Below the pieces are notes generated by a model. The model saw only the letters and a list, made by a program, of their open reading frames with translations. It had not been told where the DNA came from and searched no databases. The position numbers were made by a program, and so were the translations under genes. This document shows positions 43,763-52,020 of a stretch of 64,000 bases of DNA, piece after piece (the first letter of the stretch is position 1; each line of letters opens with the position of its first letter). The DNA is taken from contig NZ_ARXU01000006.1 of the NCBI RefSeq assembly GCF_000756655.1, positions 62,001 through 126,000 of the forward strand, read 5' to 3'. The DNA comes from Alcanivorax jadensis T9. GTDB taxonomy: Bacteria; Pseudomonadota; Gammaproteobacteria; Pseudomonadales; Alcanivoracaceae.

Positions 43763-44345
43763 ATTGCTCAAAATCGGCAAGGTGCCAATCAGTTTCGTCG
43801 GGGTAGCTGTCGGTTAGTGCGGGATCATAGAAACAGCTGATCATATTGGCGCGCCGCGCCGCCTGCAGGTCGTAAAGAAAATCGCCCACATAGACAAGAC
43901 GCTTCGGGCTGAGGCTCCAGGCAGCCGCGATCTGTAACAGGCCGTCGGGAGCGGGTTTTGGCGGGCAGTCTTCCCGCGCAAGCAGTATATCTACCTGTAT
44001 TCCCAGACGGGTCATAGTCAGGTCTGCGACTTCACGAGCATTACGGGTGAGAATGGCGGTAGGCAAGTTACGGCGGGAACAAAACTGCAGGCATTCGCGA
44101 GCACCGGGTATCCATTCGGCACGCTCGGCACCACGGCGCTCATGATCGAGAACAATCTGCTCGGCAGCACGTCGGTCACTCTCAGGGAGTAACTGAATAT
44201 ATTCCAGTACCCCTACTCCCTCCGGGCAAGCCAGTTCGCCACGAATGGCGGTAAAGTCGAGACGCGAATCCACCAGGGTACCGTCCAGATCGAAGATCAC
44301 TCCCTGAATCGAGGAAAGCGTATTAGTGTCAGGTATTTTCATCAT
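43737..44345 (-). CDS. HAD-superfamily phosphatase
   Basis: A 202-residue haloacid-dehalogenase-like hydrolase. Motif I is FDLDGTLVDS (nucleophile Asp19, acid Asp21), motif II lies near AILTRNAREV, the motif III lysine is in KPAPDGLLQ and motif IV is YVGDFLYDLQAARRA. A helical cap (about 30-100) follows motif I, as in phosphoglycolate-phosphatase-like members. The substrate is unknown. The 3' end runs 26 bases into the AGCS gene on the other strand. Confidence 0.85.
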   Translation of the reverse strand: MMKIPDTNTLSSIQGVIFDLDGTLVDSRLDFTAIRGELACPEGVGVLEYIQLLPESDRRAAEQIVLDHERRGAERAEWIPGARECLQFCSRRNLPTAILTRNAREVADLTMTRLGIQVDILLAREDCPPKPAPDGLLQIAAAWSLSPKRLVYVGDFLYDLQAARRANMISCFYDPALTDSYPDETDWHLADFEQFTEMLATA

Positions 44346-44446
44346 CGCAGTGTACCCCGAGCCAACGTGAAAGTAGCAACAAGCTTGCTATTCACAAGGA
44401 TCAAACTGGGAGATACTGACCCTCACGTTATTTAGGAGTGATGCTC

Positions 44447-44962
44447 ATGAAACGCTTTGCAAAAGCACTCAGCGGATTGGCCTTGTTGTCACTGGCCCCT
44501 CTCGCCAGCGCTGGCGGCGTCTATATCGGCGCCGGACTCTACAACGCCTCCGTAGATGAAAAAGTGGACAGCCTGAACTTTGACGATAGCGATACCACCG
44601 GCGCCCTCTTCCTGGGTTGGCGCCCCATCGAACTGATCGGCGCGGAAGTGGGCTATTACGACTTCGGCAAGCAGGAAGCTGACAACGGCACCAAAATTGA
44701 AGGCGGTGCCGTTACCCTGGCCGGGCTGCTGAGTTTCGAATTGGGCCCGGTAGGCCTTTATGGCAAGGCCGGTGTGGCAGATACGGATTTTGATATCAGC
44801 AATGGCGCCAGCAAGGATGATGATTCATCCACGGATGCCTTCGGCGGGGTCGGTGCCACCGTGGATCTGCTCGACAAGCTATACCTGTATGGCGAGTTCG
44901 TGCACTTCGATAATGATGCCGGGGTCGATATGATCGGCGCCGGTCTGCGTTACCACTTTTGA
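44447..44962 (+). CDS. Small outer-membrane beta-barrel protein
   Basis: A 171-residue exported protein. ATG 44447 sits eight bases after AGGAG; two further starts upstream are too close to it. The signal peptide is residues about 1-22 (ALLSLAPLASA). The rest alternates hydrophobic and polar residues in eight short strands and ends GAGLRYHF with C-terminal Phe, the recognition signal for BAM insertion. It resembles the OmpA-like/porin-family eight-stranded barrel (GVYIGAGLYN, then VGLYGKAGVAD). Ligand unknown. Confidence 0.85.
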   Translation: MKRFAKALSGLALLSLAPLASAGGVYIGAGLYNASVDEKVDSLNFDDSDTTGALFLGWRPIELIGAEVGYYDFGKQEADNGTKIEGGAVTLAGLLSFELGPVGLYGKAGVADTDFDISNGASKDDDSSTDAFGGVGATVDLLDKLYLYGEFVHFDNDAGVDMIGAGLRYHF

Positions 44963-44985
44963 TGATAAGCACAGCCATCAAATAG

Positions 44986-45021
44986 CCTGTAGGAGCCTGC
45001 TTGCAGGCAAGCTCCTACAGG
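44986..45021. repeat. GTAGGAGC-type palindrome
   Basis: CCTGTAGGAGC and GCTCCTACAGG form a perfect 11-bp stem with an inner CCTGC/GCAGG. It lies between the convergent barrel and lipase-foldase genes and could serve both as terminator-like structure, though no T run follows. Confidence 0.75.
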
Positions 45022-45029
45022 TAACGTCT

Positions 45030-46055
45030 TCAACGTGTCTGGGTGTTGATCCGATCCAGGGCCTGCACCCGGGTCAATTCCTTATCTTCAAATAGCTGCT
45101 GCTGCAGCCGTGCCAGGGCCACCTGCTGATCGGTGTGTGACAGGCCACTGCTGATCAATTGCTGGCGTTGCTCACGGTAGTCCTCATAGCGCGTCTGCCA
45201 GTCTTGTCGCTGTTGTTCCAGTGCCTCGAAACGCGCCACGGCCTGGGTCCCGAAAGTCTGCTCCCGCAGCGCCCGGATTTCCGCGTCGCTGGCACCCTGC
45301 TCCCGTAACGTCTGGGTGCGTTGCTCCAGCCATACCGGTGCGCGGGTGTCATAAAGCATCTGCTGCATGCCCGGCGGCAGGTTCTGCTCAAGGTTGCTCA
45401 ACTGCCGGTCGCGTTGCGCTGCCGACAGCCCTTCATTCTCAAGCAGCGCCTGCCGTTCAATCATGTACCGGTCGTAGGTCATATCCAGACCATAAAAGGC
45501 ATCGGCGACTTCCGGGCCCAGATAGGCCTGCTGCATATCATGACGCTGGCGAATGGCCGCGCGCATGGCCGTCACACTGCCATCGTGTTCCGGTAATTGC
45601 TCCATGGCTTGCCGCAACCCCATGTATTGCTCATAGAGCGCCCAGGCCTGCTGCGCGGCTTGCGGTGGCAACTGTTCTGCCAAGTGTCCCGCCAGGCGCG
45701 CCTGAATATCGTCCAGGGACTCTTCCCCCAGCGCCGTCAGAAAATAATCAAACACCTGGCGAATGGCAGGATTGATCAGCAGATCGCCATCGGCAGTGAC
45801 CCGCAGATTGCCATCCACCTGGGTACCAACCAGGGAAGCCGGTGCGGGCCCCAGAGCCTGCGCACGCTGGCGGTAGTAGTCGTAGCGGGTCGAACCGGTC
45901 AGCTCCGCTTCGACGGGTTCCTCCAGGCGAGTGCGGTCGGTATCGGCGGTGGAATCCGGCGGACTGTTGCGATCGGAAGCGCCCGGTATACCCCAGATCA
46001 GCACTGCCGCCATCGACAAAAGCAACAGAACACCCACAAGGTAGCGTTTTTCCAT
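45030..46055 (-). CDS. lifO: Lipase-specific foldase (Lif / lipase chaperone)
   Basis: A 341-residue inner-membrane-anchored periplasmic steric chaperone. ATG 46055 follows AAAAAGGGAATCACC. One N-terminal helix (about 4-24) is followed by a Pro/Ser/Asp linker, then the foldase body. IRQVFDYFLTALGEES near 105-120 is the family motif required for lipase activation; the rest is alpha-helical and Gln-rich (EQQRQDWQTRYEDYREQRQQ). It should fold the lipase encoded divergently about 1 kb away. It lies 62 bases after the tetR gene on the same strand, so the two are probably co-transcribed. Confidence 0.92.
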   Translation of the reverse strand: MEKRYLVGVLLLLSMAAVLIWGIPGASDRNSPPDSTADTDRTRLEEPVEAELTGSTRYDYYRQRAQALGPAPASLVGTQVDGNLRVTADGDLLINPAIRQVFDYFLTALGEESLDDIQARLAGHLAEQLPPQAAQQAWALYEQYMGLRQAMEQLPEHDGSVTAMRAAIRQRHDMQQAYLGPEVADAFYGLDMTYDRYMIERQALLENEGLSAAQRDRQLSNLEQNLPPGMQQMLYDTRAPVWLEQRTQTLREQGASDAEIRALREQTFGTQAVARFEALEQQRQDWQTRYEDYREQRQQLISSGLSHTDQQVALARLQQQLFEDKELTRVQALDRINTQTR

Positions 46056-46117
46056 GGTGATTCCCTTTTTGTTGTTATTCTTTTGGTTGTGCTGTTCGCC
46101 CTGATTCTGTCGCCCGG

Positions 46118-46792
46118 TTAACTTTCCTCCAGCCCCAGCAGCCGACTGAAGAAGGGTGACGCCATCATCTCCTGCCAATCGTGCCGGTTACCCAGCATGG
46201 CGATACACAAACGCCCCATGACCTGAATATAGTGGGGCATCTCGGTATGTTCGGCCTGCATGCAAAACTGATAACCAAGATGCTCAATGCCCTGCACCAG
46301 AGACGTTAGCGCCAGATCTCCCGGCGGGGTTCGACCGTGTTTCACCATGCTGTCATGCAAGATGGCAACGATGCGCCGGTTATGTTCATCGCGATACCGC
46401 GACACCGGTGATGAGCGATCATGCAACTCGCGAAACCGAGCCTCCATCAAGAGTCCCTTGGAGCGTCCCCAGTTCAGGTAACCGCTCAAGGCCATGGGCA
46501 GATAGTCATAAAACTCTTTCTGCGGCTGTTCGAACACTTTGACAAACAACCGCTCCACGTCCTCGTTACAGTCGCGAATGATCTCATCAATCACATCCAC
46601 GGCGGAGGAGAAATATTTATAGAAGGTGGGGCGTGACACATCCGCCTGCTTGAGAATCAACGCCACTGTGGTGCCATAGGTGCCATGCTCTCCATACACC
46701 TCCCGGGCCGCCTCAAGAATCCGCTCGCGGGTGTCCCCGGTTTTTCCGACCGGCCGTCCCCGCCGCCGCTTTTGTCCTGAATCAGACTGCAT
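46118..46792 (-). CDS. TetR-family transcriptional regulator
   Basis: A 224-residue regulator. The start MQSDSGQKRRRGRPVG is chosen because residues before it in the longer reading lack support and GGGTGGGAAGA lies upstream. The HTH spans about residues 38-62 (YGTTVALILKQADVSRPTFYKYF). The C-terminal ligand domain (70-224) is helical. It lies between the lipase and its foldase, with a perfect palindrome 12 bases upstream of its start, so it probably represses itself, the foldase and the lipase. The ligand, perhaps a fatty acid, is unknown. Confidence 0.88.
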   Translation of the reverse strand: MQSDSGQKRRRGRPVGKTGDTRERILEAAREVYGEHGTYGTTVALILKQADVSRPTFYKYFSSAVDVIDEIIRDCNEDVERLFVKVFEQPQKEFYDYLPMALSGYLNWGRSKGLLMEARFRELHDRSSPVSRYRDEHNRRIVAILHDSMVKHGRTPPGDLALTSLVQGIEHLGYQFCMQAEHTEMPHYIQVMGRLCIAMLGNRHDWQEMMASPFFSRLLGLEES

Positions 46793-46803
46793 TCTTCCCA
46801 CCC

Positions 46804-46819
46804 TTAACACTGATGTTAC
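46804..46819. promoter_or_regulatory. Putative TetR operator O1, before tetR-lifO
   Basis: TTAACA-CTGA-TGTTAC: a perfect TAACA/TGTTA palindrome with a four-base spacer, 12 bases upstream of the tetR start codon. It matches the palindrome at 46948-46963 in arm sequence and spacing. Confidence 0.6.
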
Positions 46820-46947
46820 TTTACCCCAATTTTCCAGGCTGACCAGACACAACCCGGAAAATACCCGAAACCATTGGAACTGATACTTTATTCTTAATGC
46901 CGTGCACAGTTAACAGCAGAATATAGGCTGCTTATAACAAACAAACA

Positions 46948-46963
46948 TTAACATTGCTGTTAA
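46948..46963. promoter_or_regulatory. Putative TetR operator O2, before the lipase
   Basis: TTAACA-TTGC-TGTTAA: a perfect 6-bp-arm palindrome with a four-base spacer, 104 bases upstream of the lipase start. It has the same TAACA-N4-TGTTA core as O1. Confidence 0.6.
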
Positions 46964-47067
46964 TTAATGGCCTGACATCCTTTAAGGTAAACCCACTCCT
47001 GAATCAAGGAGCGCTCGGCGAAGACCTGGCAGTACCGCCGATAATAATAAACAACAAGGTGATGCCA

Positions 47068-48036
47068 ATGATTTTATCCCGAAGAGCGCCGCTACGGGCG
47101 CTAAATCTACCCCTTTGTCTGCTGCTGTCAGCCCTCTGCGTGCCCGCGCATGCCGGATGGTTCGACTGGCTGTTCAAGGATACCTATACCGAAACCCGTT
47201 ATCCCATCGTGCTCAGCCATGGCCTGTTCGGCTTTGATGACATTGCCGGCTACAACTACTGGTACCGAATTCCCGAAGAGCTGCGCCGCAGTGGTGCCGA
47301 GGTGTATGTCACCCAGGTGGCTGCCGCCAACAGTACCGAAGTGCGCGGCGAACAACTGGCTCGCCAGGTGGAGGCGATCCTCGCTGCGACCGGTGCAGAA
47401 AAGGTCAACCTGCTCGGCCACAGCCATGGTGGCCCCACCGTTCGCTATGTGGCCTCGGTATACCCGGACTATGTGGCGTCTGCCACCTCCGTGGCTGGCC
47501 CGCATACCGGCGCCCGCATGGCGGATGTACTGCTGGGCGTACAGGAAACCTTGCCACTGGCTGGCGACCTTCTCGGCAGCATCGTCAACGCCGCAACCGG
47601 ATTTCTGGATCTGATTTCCGGTGGTGGCTATGAGCAGGATTCCTTGGCTGCCCTCTATTCCCTGTCCACCGCCGGCAGCACGGCGTTCAACAGCCACTAT
47701 CCCGAAGGCCTCCCGGACGACACCTGCGGCCATGCCCCGGAAATGGCCGATAACGGCGTGCGCTACTACTCCTGGTCCGGCGCCAAGCCTTTGACCAATG
47801 TGCTGGATATCAGCGATGCCGGTATGGGCCTGCTCGCCCTGCTTTACCTTGGCGAGAAGAACGATGGCCTGGTGTCCAGTTGCTCCAGCCACCTGGGGCT
47901 GGTGATCCGCAATGACTACCGCATGAATCATCTGGACGAAGTGAATCAGATCGCTGGCCTGGTCAGCCCCTTCGAGACCAACCCCACAGCAGTATTCCGC
48001 CAGCATGCCAATCGGCTGAAAAACCGCGGACTCTGA
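47068..48036 (+). CDS. Secreted triacylglycerol lipase (family I.1/I.2-like)
   Basis: A 322-residue exported esterase. ATG 47068 is preceded by AAGG at a spacing of eight. The signal peptide ends at AHA (residue 29). The nucleophile elbow GHSHG (Ser119), Asp266 in EKNDGLV and His288 in MNHLDEVNQ form the triad; Cys220 and Cys272 fit the conserved disulfide of Pseudomonas lipases. The match to foldase-dependent lipases is strong, and its foldase lies nearby in divergent orientation. It would hydrolyse long-chain glycerides outside the cell after type II secretion. A terminator follows. Confidence 0.94.
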   Translation: MILSRRAPLRALNLPLCLLLSALCVPAHAGWFDWLFKDTYTETRYPIVLSHGLFGFDDIAGYNYWYRIPEELRRSGAEVYVTQVAAANSTEVRGEQLARQVEAILAATGAEKVNLLGHSHGGPTVRYVASVYPDYVASATSVAGPHTGARMADVLLGVQETLPLAGDLLGSIVNAATGFLDLISGGGYEQDSLAALYSLSTAGSTAFNSHYPEGLPDDTCGHAPEMADNGVRYYSWSGAKPLTNVLDISDAGMGLLALLYLGEKNDGLVSSCSSHLGLVIRNDYRMNHLDEVNQIAGLVSPFETNPTAVFRQHANRLKNRGL

Positions 48037-48079
48037 ATCTGGCAAAACAATAAAAATAACGGGAGAGCAATTTCTTTGA

Positions 48080-48102
48080 GGGCGCCGCAAGGCGCCCTTT
48101 TT
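48080..48102 (+). terminator. Rho-independent terminator of the lipase gene
   Basis: GGGCGCC-GCAA-GGCGCCC followed by TTTTT, about 45 bases past the lipase stop codon. Confidence 0.9.
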
Positions 48103-48162
48103 CTTTTCTTCTTCGCAGGTAGAGTGAAGAAATACTGCGATGGGCCTGCAGACATATGCGAT

Positions 48163-48261
48163 ATCAAAAACGTAGGGTGCACTGAGCCTCAGGCGAACTG
48201 CACCATCAAACGTCGGATCGGTGCAGTTCGCCTGAGGCTCAGTGCACCCTACGTTTTTGAT
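48163..48261. repeat. 42-bp perfect inverted repeat (TAGGGTGCACTGAGCC family)
   Basis: The arms 48163-48204 and 48220-48261 are exact inverses around a 15-base centre. The inner part belongs to the family seen at 33135, but the arms extend ten bases further (ATCAAAAACG / CGTTTTTGAT). It lies between the lipase terminator and the MFS gene. Confidence 0.85.
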
Positions 48262-48515
48262 GATCTGCATCGTTGGTCATTCAGATTCAAGATTCTGTCA
48301 TCCTCACCGCTATTTCCCGGACAGGCGCCACACTGTCATGCAATCGACACTGGCTTTGCCAATTGTCAGCAACGATACTGGCCGGCTGCCTTTCTTGCGT
48401 AGCCAGCTTGACCTCAAGTCAGGTTGAGACTTTAGGGTTGATTCAATCCGTTCCTGTGTCGAAAGAGATGCACCAGGAACGACGACGTAAGATGCCCTGT
48501 TGCGAGGAAAACGCT

Positions 48516-50072
48516 ATGCCCACCCCCCAACCCGCCACACGCCGTGAGTGGCTGGGACTGACGGTGCTGATGCTGCCCACCGTGTTGCTGGCCCTGGATA
48601 TGACGGTGCTGCATCTGGCCGCTCCCCATCTCAGTGCCGATCTGAAGCCCACCAGCGCCGAGCTGCTGTGGATCCTGGATATCTATGGCTTCATGATCGC
48701 CGGCTTCCTGGTGACCATGGGGACTCTGGGCGATCGCATTGGTCGGCGGCGTCTGTTGCTTACCGGGGCCACCGCCTTCGGTATTGCTTCAGCCATGGCG
48801 GCCTTTGCCACCAGTGCGGAAATGCTGATTGCCACCCGCGCGTTACTGGGCATTGCCGGGGCCACTCTGATGCCCTCTACCCTGTCGCTGCTGCGGAATA
48901 TGTTTCAGGTGGAGCAGGAGCGCACCGTGGCGATTACCGTGTGGATGACCGGTTTCATCGTCGGTAGTGCCATTGGTCCGCTGGTGGGCGGTGCGTTGCT
49001 GGAATTCTTCTGGTGGGGCTCGGTGTTCCTGCTGGGGGTACCGGTCATGCTGTTGCTACTGGTGTGCGGCCCGCTGCTGTTACCGGAATTTCGTGATGAG
49101 GAAGCCGGCGCCCAGGACTGGACCAGCGCCCTGCTGTCGGTGGCCATGGTTCTGGCGGTAATCTACGGTCTGAAAGACATGGCACGCAACGGGGTGTCAC
49201 TGATACCGCTGCTGTCCATTGCTCTGGGACTCGCTATCGGGATGCTGTTTGTCCGTCGCCAGCGGCGGCTGGCCGAGCCCATGTTTGATCTGTCGCTGTT
49301 TGCCATCCGCACCTTCAGCACCTCGGTGGCGGCCATGATGCTGACCATTCTGGCCCTGTCCGGCGCCTGGCTGATGGTATTCCAGTACCTGCAGGGGGTG
49401 CTCGACCTGTCGCCGCTGGAGGCCGGGCTGGTGATGCTGCCGCCTGCCCTGGTGCAAACCGTAGCCTCTTTGCTGGTTCCCCGGCTGACCCGTTACCTGC
49501 CCCACTGGCAACTGGTTAGTGCCGGACTTGTGATGGCAACCTTCGGTTTGCTGATCCTGCTGCTGGTGCACAGTCCGGCCCAGATCCCCTTGTTGATCGT
49601 GGGAATGACAGTGATGGGCGTGGGCGTCATGCCGATGATGATTCTGGGTACCGACATGGTGGTCAGCGCCGCACCGGCACGCAAAGCCGGCGCGGCATCG
49701 GCCACGTCGGAAACCGCTACCGAACTGGGCATGGCCCTGGGGATTGCGGTGATCGGCAGTATTGGCGCGGCCGTGTACCGGCAACATATGCTGGAGCAGC
49801 TCCCTGCGGGATTGCCTGACGAGCTGTCACTGGCTGCCGGGGATACCCTGGGCGGCGCCATCGGTGCCGCCGCGCAGTTGGGCCCGGAACTGGGCGCGCC
49901 GGTGATGGCCGCCGCCCGAGAGGGCTTCAGCCTGGCACTGCATACCAACTCGGCCATTGGTGCAGGGATTCTGGCAATCACTGCCGTGCTGGTGGCTGTG
50001 ATGCTGCACAGCCGCACCCCGGACGATGGGGTGGAAGCGGAGCCAACCGTGCCTACTTCACCCGATCAATAA
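48516..50072 (+). CDS. DHA2-family MFS drug exporter (QacA/SmvA-like)
   Basis: A 518-residue transporter with about fourteen helices. ATG 48516 follows GAGGAAA at good spacing. The first helix ends ALDMTVLHLAAPHLS, the SmvA/QacA pattern with an acidic residue in helix 1, followed by GTLGDRIGRRRLLL (motif A). SmvA exports methyl viologen, acriflavine and other cations by proton antiport. No local regulator gene was found. Its 3' end overlaps the convergent small exported-protein gene by 20 bases. Confidence 0.88.
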   Translation: MPTPQPATRREWLGLTVLMLPTVLLALDMTVLHLAAPHLSADLKPTSAELLWILDIYGFMIAGFLVTMGTLGDRIGRRRLLLTGATAFGIASAMAAFATSAEMLIATRALLGIAGATLMPSTLSLLRNMFQVEQERTVAITVWMTGFIVGSAIGPLVGGALLEFFWWGSVFLLGVPVMLLLLVCGPLLLPEFRDEEAGAQDWTSALLSVAMVLAVIYGLKDMARNGVSLIPLLSIALGLAIGMLFVRRQRRLAEPMFDLSLFAIRTFSTSVAAMMLTILALSGAWLMVFQYLQGVLDLSPLEAGLVMLPPALVQTVASLLVPRLTRYLPHWQLVSAGLVMATFGLLILLLVHSPAQIPLLIVGMTVMGVGVMPMMILGTDMVVSAAPARKAGAASATSETATELGMALGIAVIGSIGAAVYRQHMLEQLPAGLPDELSLAAGDTLGGAIGAAAQLGPELGAPVMAAAREGFSLALHTNSAIGAGILAITAVLVAVMLHSRTPDDGVEAEPTVPTSPDQ

Positions 50073-50454
50073 TAACCCGGGTGTCGCCGGCCTCTGTCGG
50101 GCCGGCGCCGAAGGCCGCCACCAAGGTGGGGCCTTCGTGCAGGCGCACCTGCTGACGGATTCTGTGGCGCCCGTCACCACTGCTGCCGTAGGCGATGTCG
50201 AGAGCAAAGCTGTCCTTGCCCAGGCGGTCAATTGCCACGTCATAACCACTACCACTGGCTTGCCAATGGTGACGACTGTCACTCTGATAGAGCCGAATCA
50301 CCCAGTCGCGACCGCCCTCTTCATTGCCCTGCTCCACCACCCGGATACCGCTGTCAGGTACGCCATGGCGCTCCATCACCAGAAAGTGGAAAGCACTGGC
50401 AATCGCCACCAGACACACCACCGCGCTTAACAGCAGACGCCATTTTCCCGTCAT
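50053..50454 (-). CDS. Small membrane-anchored protein, function unknown
   Basis: A 133-residue ORF with one N-terminal hydrophobic segment (residues 5-27, WRLLLSAVVCLVAIASAFHFLVM), then a polar region. The body looks beta-rich (GYDVAIDRLGKDSFALDIAYGSS) with no recognised family. The ATG lies at 50454. It overlaps the MFS exporter by 20 bases tail to tail. Expression is likely but unproven. Confidence 0.6.
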   Translation of the reverse strand: MTGKWRLLLSAVVCLVAIASAFHFLVMERHGVPDSGIRVVEQGNEEGGRDWVIRLYQSDSRHHWQASGSGYDVAIDRLGKDSFALDIAYGSSGDGRHRIRQQVRLHEGPTLVAAFGAGPTEAGDTRVIIDRVK

Positions 50455-50504
50455 TGCCGACCCCTATCAGTTATCCAAAGCCCATTGTTTCAATTCCGTT
50501 TCCG

Positions 50505-50770
50505 GGGGGCCTCTGCGTAACTCCTTGCATGCTCAGCGAGACCTGAAGTGTGCAGCTGTTGTGTTTTGTCGCGACGGACAGGGTGGTTCCCTTTCCTAGC
50601 GACAAAGCGCAGCAGATGTGCGCTTCAGATCTCGCCCTCCGGGGCTTTCAGGCTGGCCCACACTCGTTGTTGCACTTTCTCGACAGGCAACCAGCATGCC
50701 TTTAAAAGTGCGCCTAGATTGTGAACCAGCCTGAAAGCCTGAGTATACAAGGAGTTACGCAGAGGCCCCC
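50505..50770. mobile_element. Structured 266-bp element with 32-bp terminal inverted repeats
   Basis: The terminal arms 50505-50536 and 50739-50770 (GGGGGCCTCTGCGTAACTCC...) match at 30 of 32 positions. Inside are two further hairpins: 50536-50572 pairs with 50599-50635 (29 of 37 Watson-Crick, six of eight differences being G-U compatible on the plus strand), and 50643-50656 pairs perfectly with 50726-50739 over 14 bp, enclosing GCACTTT/AAAGTGC and AGGCA/TGCCT. No ORF lies inside. A miniature transposable element is the simplest reading; a structured RNA is the alternative. No target-site duplication is obvious. Confidence 0.7.
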
Positions 50771-50851
50771 TACTCTCACAGTGGAATTGTATTTTTTGGC
50801 CAACAGGCGTTAAGTGGATGACAGGATCATTGGAGAAGAGGTGGTATAACA

Positions 50852-51700
50852 ATGAAAATGCACATCATGCCAATTCGCCGGAATCTCAAGTTTCACGTTC
50901 CGGATGACAAGGTACTCAACTGGCACAGTTGGGGTCCCACGGTCACCCAGTTCTTCAACACCCTGTCGCTGTTTTTCCCGGAAGGCGAGCGTTTCTTCAT
51001 CAACAGTGTACGCAAGTATCGCGACCGCATTGAGGACCCGGAACTGCAGGAAGCGGTGCGGGCCTTTATCGGCCAGGAGGCCATGCACGGGCGCGAGCAC
51101 GAGGATTACAACCAGAAGATGGTGGAGGCCGGTCTGCCGGTGGATACCCAGGAAGCCATTGTTTCCAAACTGCTGGATGTGATTTCCAAATACACCCCCA
51201 ATGCCCTGCAACTCTCCGCCACCGTGGCACTGGAACACCTGACCGCCATTCTTGCGGATATCCTGCTGCGTGAACCGGACCTGATTGATGATTCGGATGA
51301 GTCATACCAGCGTCTGTGGCACTGGCATGCCCTGGAAGAGACCGAACACAAGGCGGTAGCGTTTGATGTTTACCAGACCGTATTCGGTAGCGGCATCAAG
51401 GCGTGGGGTTTGCGCAGTGTGGGCCTGATCCTCGCCACCACCATTTTCTTCTCGCTGTTCTATCCTTTCTACCTGATCAACACCTGGAAGGTAGGCCAGC
51501 TGTTCAATCTGAAAGGCTGGTGGCTATCGTTCAAGTTCCAGTGGCTGAAACCGGGCGGCCTGCGCCGGGTGGTGATTCCCTGGCTGGACTGGTTCAAACC
51601 CAAGTTCCACCCCTGGGACCATGACAACCGGGAGTTCCTGGCGGAAATGGATAACCTGATCGGCGACGCAGACGGCTATCAGAAAAACGAAGCAGCCTGA
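50852..51700 (+). CDS. PF10118 metal-dependent hydrolase-like protein, ferritin-like
   Basis: A 282-residue protein of the uncharacterised PF10118 family. Candidate diiron ligands lie in GQEAMHGREHEDY, VALEHLTAI and ALEETEHKAVAFD, giving the E...ExxH...E...ExxH pattern of ferritin-like four-helix bundles. A hydrophobic segment (about 188-210, LILATTIFFSLFYPFYLI) suggests membrane association. Members are often annotated as metal-dependent hydrolases, but the motifs fit an oxygenase or desaturase-like diiron site as well. A terminator follows at 51723. It starts 82 bases after the structured element. Confidence 0.85.
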   Translation: MKMHIMPIRRNLKFHVPDDKVLNWHSWGPTVTQFFNTLSLFFPEGERFFINSVRKYRDRIEDPELQEAVRAFIGQEAMHGREHEDYNQKMVEAGLPVDTQEAIVSKLLDVISKYTPNALQLSATVALEHLTAILADILLREPDLIDDSDESYQRLWHWHALEETEHKAVAFDVYQTVFGSGIKAWGLRSVGLILATTIFFSLFYPFYLINTWKVGQLFNLKGWWLSFKFQWLKPGGLRRVVIPWLDWFKPKFHPWDHDNREFLAEMDNLIGDADGYQKNEAA

Positions 51701-51722
51701 TCCAAAGCGACAAGGCATGCAC

Positions 51723-51752
51723 AAAAAGCCCCGGAAAGTTCCGGGGCTTTTT
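51723..51752 (+). terminator. Bidirectional rho-independent terminator
   Basis: AAAAAGCCCCGGAA-AGT-TCCGGGGCTTTTT: a perfect stem with A and T tracts on either side, 20 bases after the PF10118 gene. Confidence 0.93.
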
Positions 51753-51795
51753 GCTTAAGGGGATTCTTGAAGAAGCAGACTGTGCCAACGTCTTC

Positions 51796-51981
51796 GTCAT
51801 GCGAGCATGACTTCCCACACATCCCGACGTTGGGGTTTGTGGGAAGCGATGTTTACATCGCGAAGGGTGTGCACTGGCACAGACCTCAAGTGAACGATAT
51901 GACCGGAGAATTCCAGGGCCTTTTCAATTCGCTCCAGTGGTTTCGGCTGAGCGGAGGGAGCGGGGTGAAACCACCGCTCCC
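51796..51981. repeat. Cluster of short palindromes
   Basis: Includes GTCATGCGAGCATGAC (51796-51811, a REP-like core), GCGATG-TTTA-CATCGC (51846-51861) and GGGAGCGG...CCGCTCCC (51956-51981). It resembles the mosaic intergenic palindromes common in Pseudomonas-like genomes. Confidence 0.65.
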
Positions 51982-52020
51982 ACAAAACCTGGCTATGCGA
52001 TCGCCGCCACCGTCACGTGT

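Larger units (their letters stand above)
51701..52020. other. Intergenic region with terminator and palindromes
   Basis: The gap between the convergent PF10118 and alpha-2-macroglobulin genes. It holds the bidirectional terminator at 51723-51752 and a cluster of palindromes at 51796-51981. The 62-codon minus-strand ORF inside it has no supporting features. Confidence 0.6.

Noticed and set aside
50505-50770. Complete insertion sequence
   Set aside because: No transposase ORF lies between the terminal repeats and no clear target duplication was found, so only a non-autonomous element is claimed.
51797-51985. 62-codon ORF between the PF10118 and alpha-2-macroglobulin genes
   Set aside because: The region is made of palindromes, which explain the open frame.
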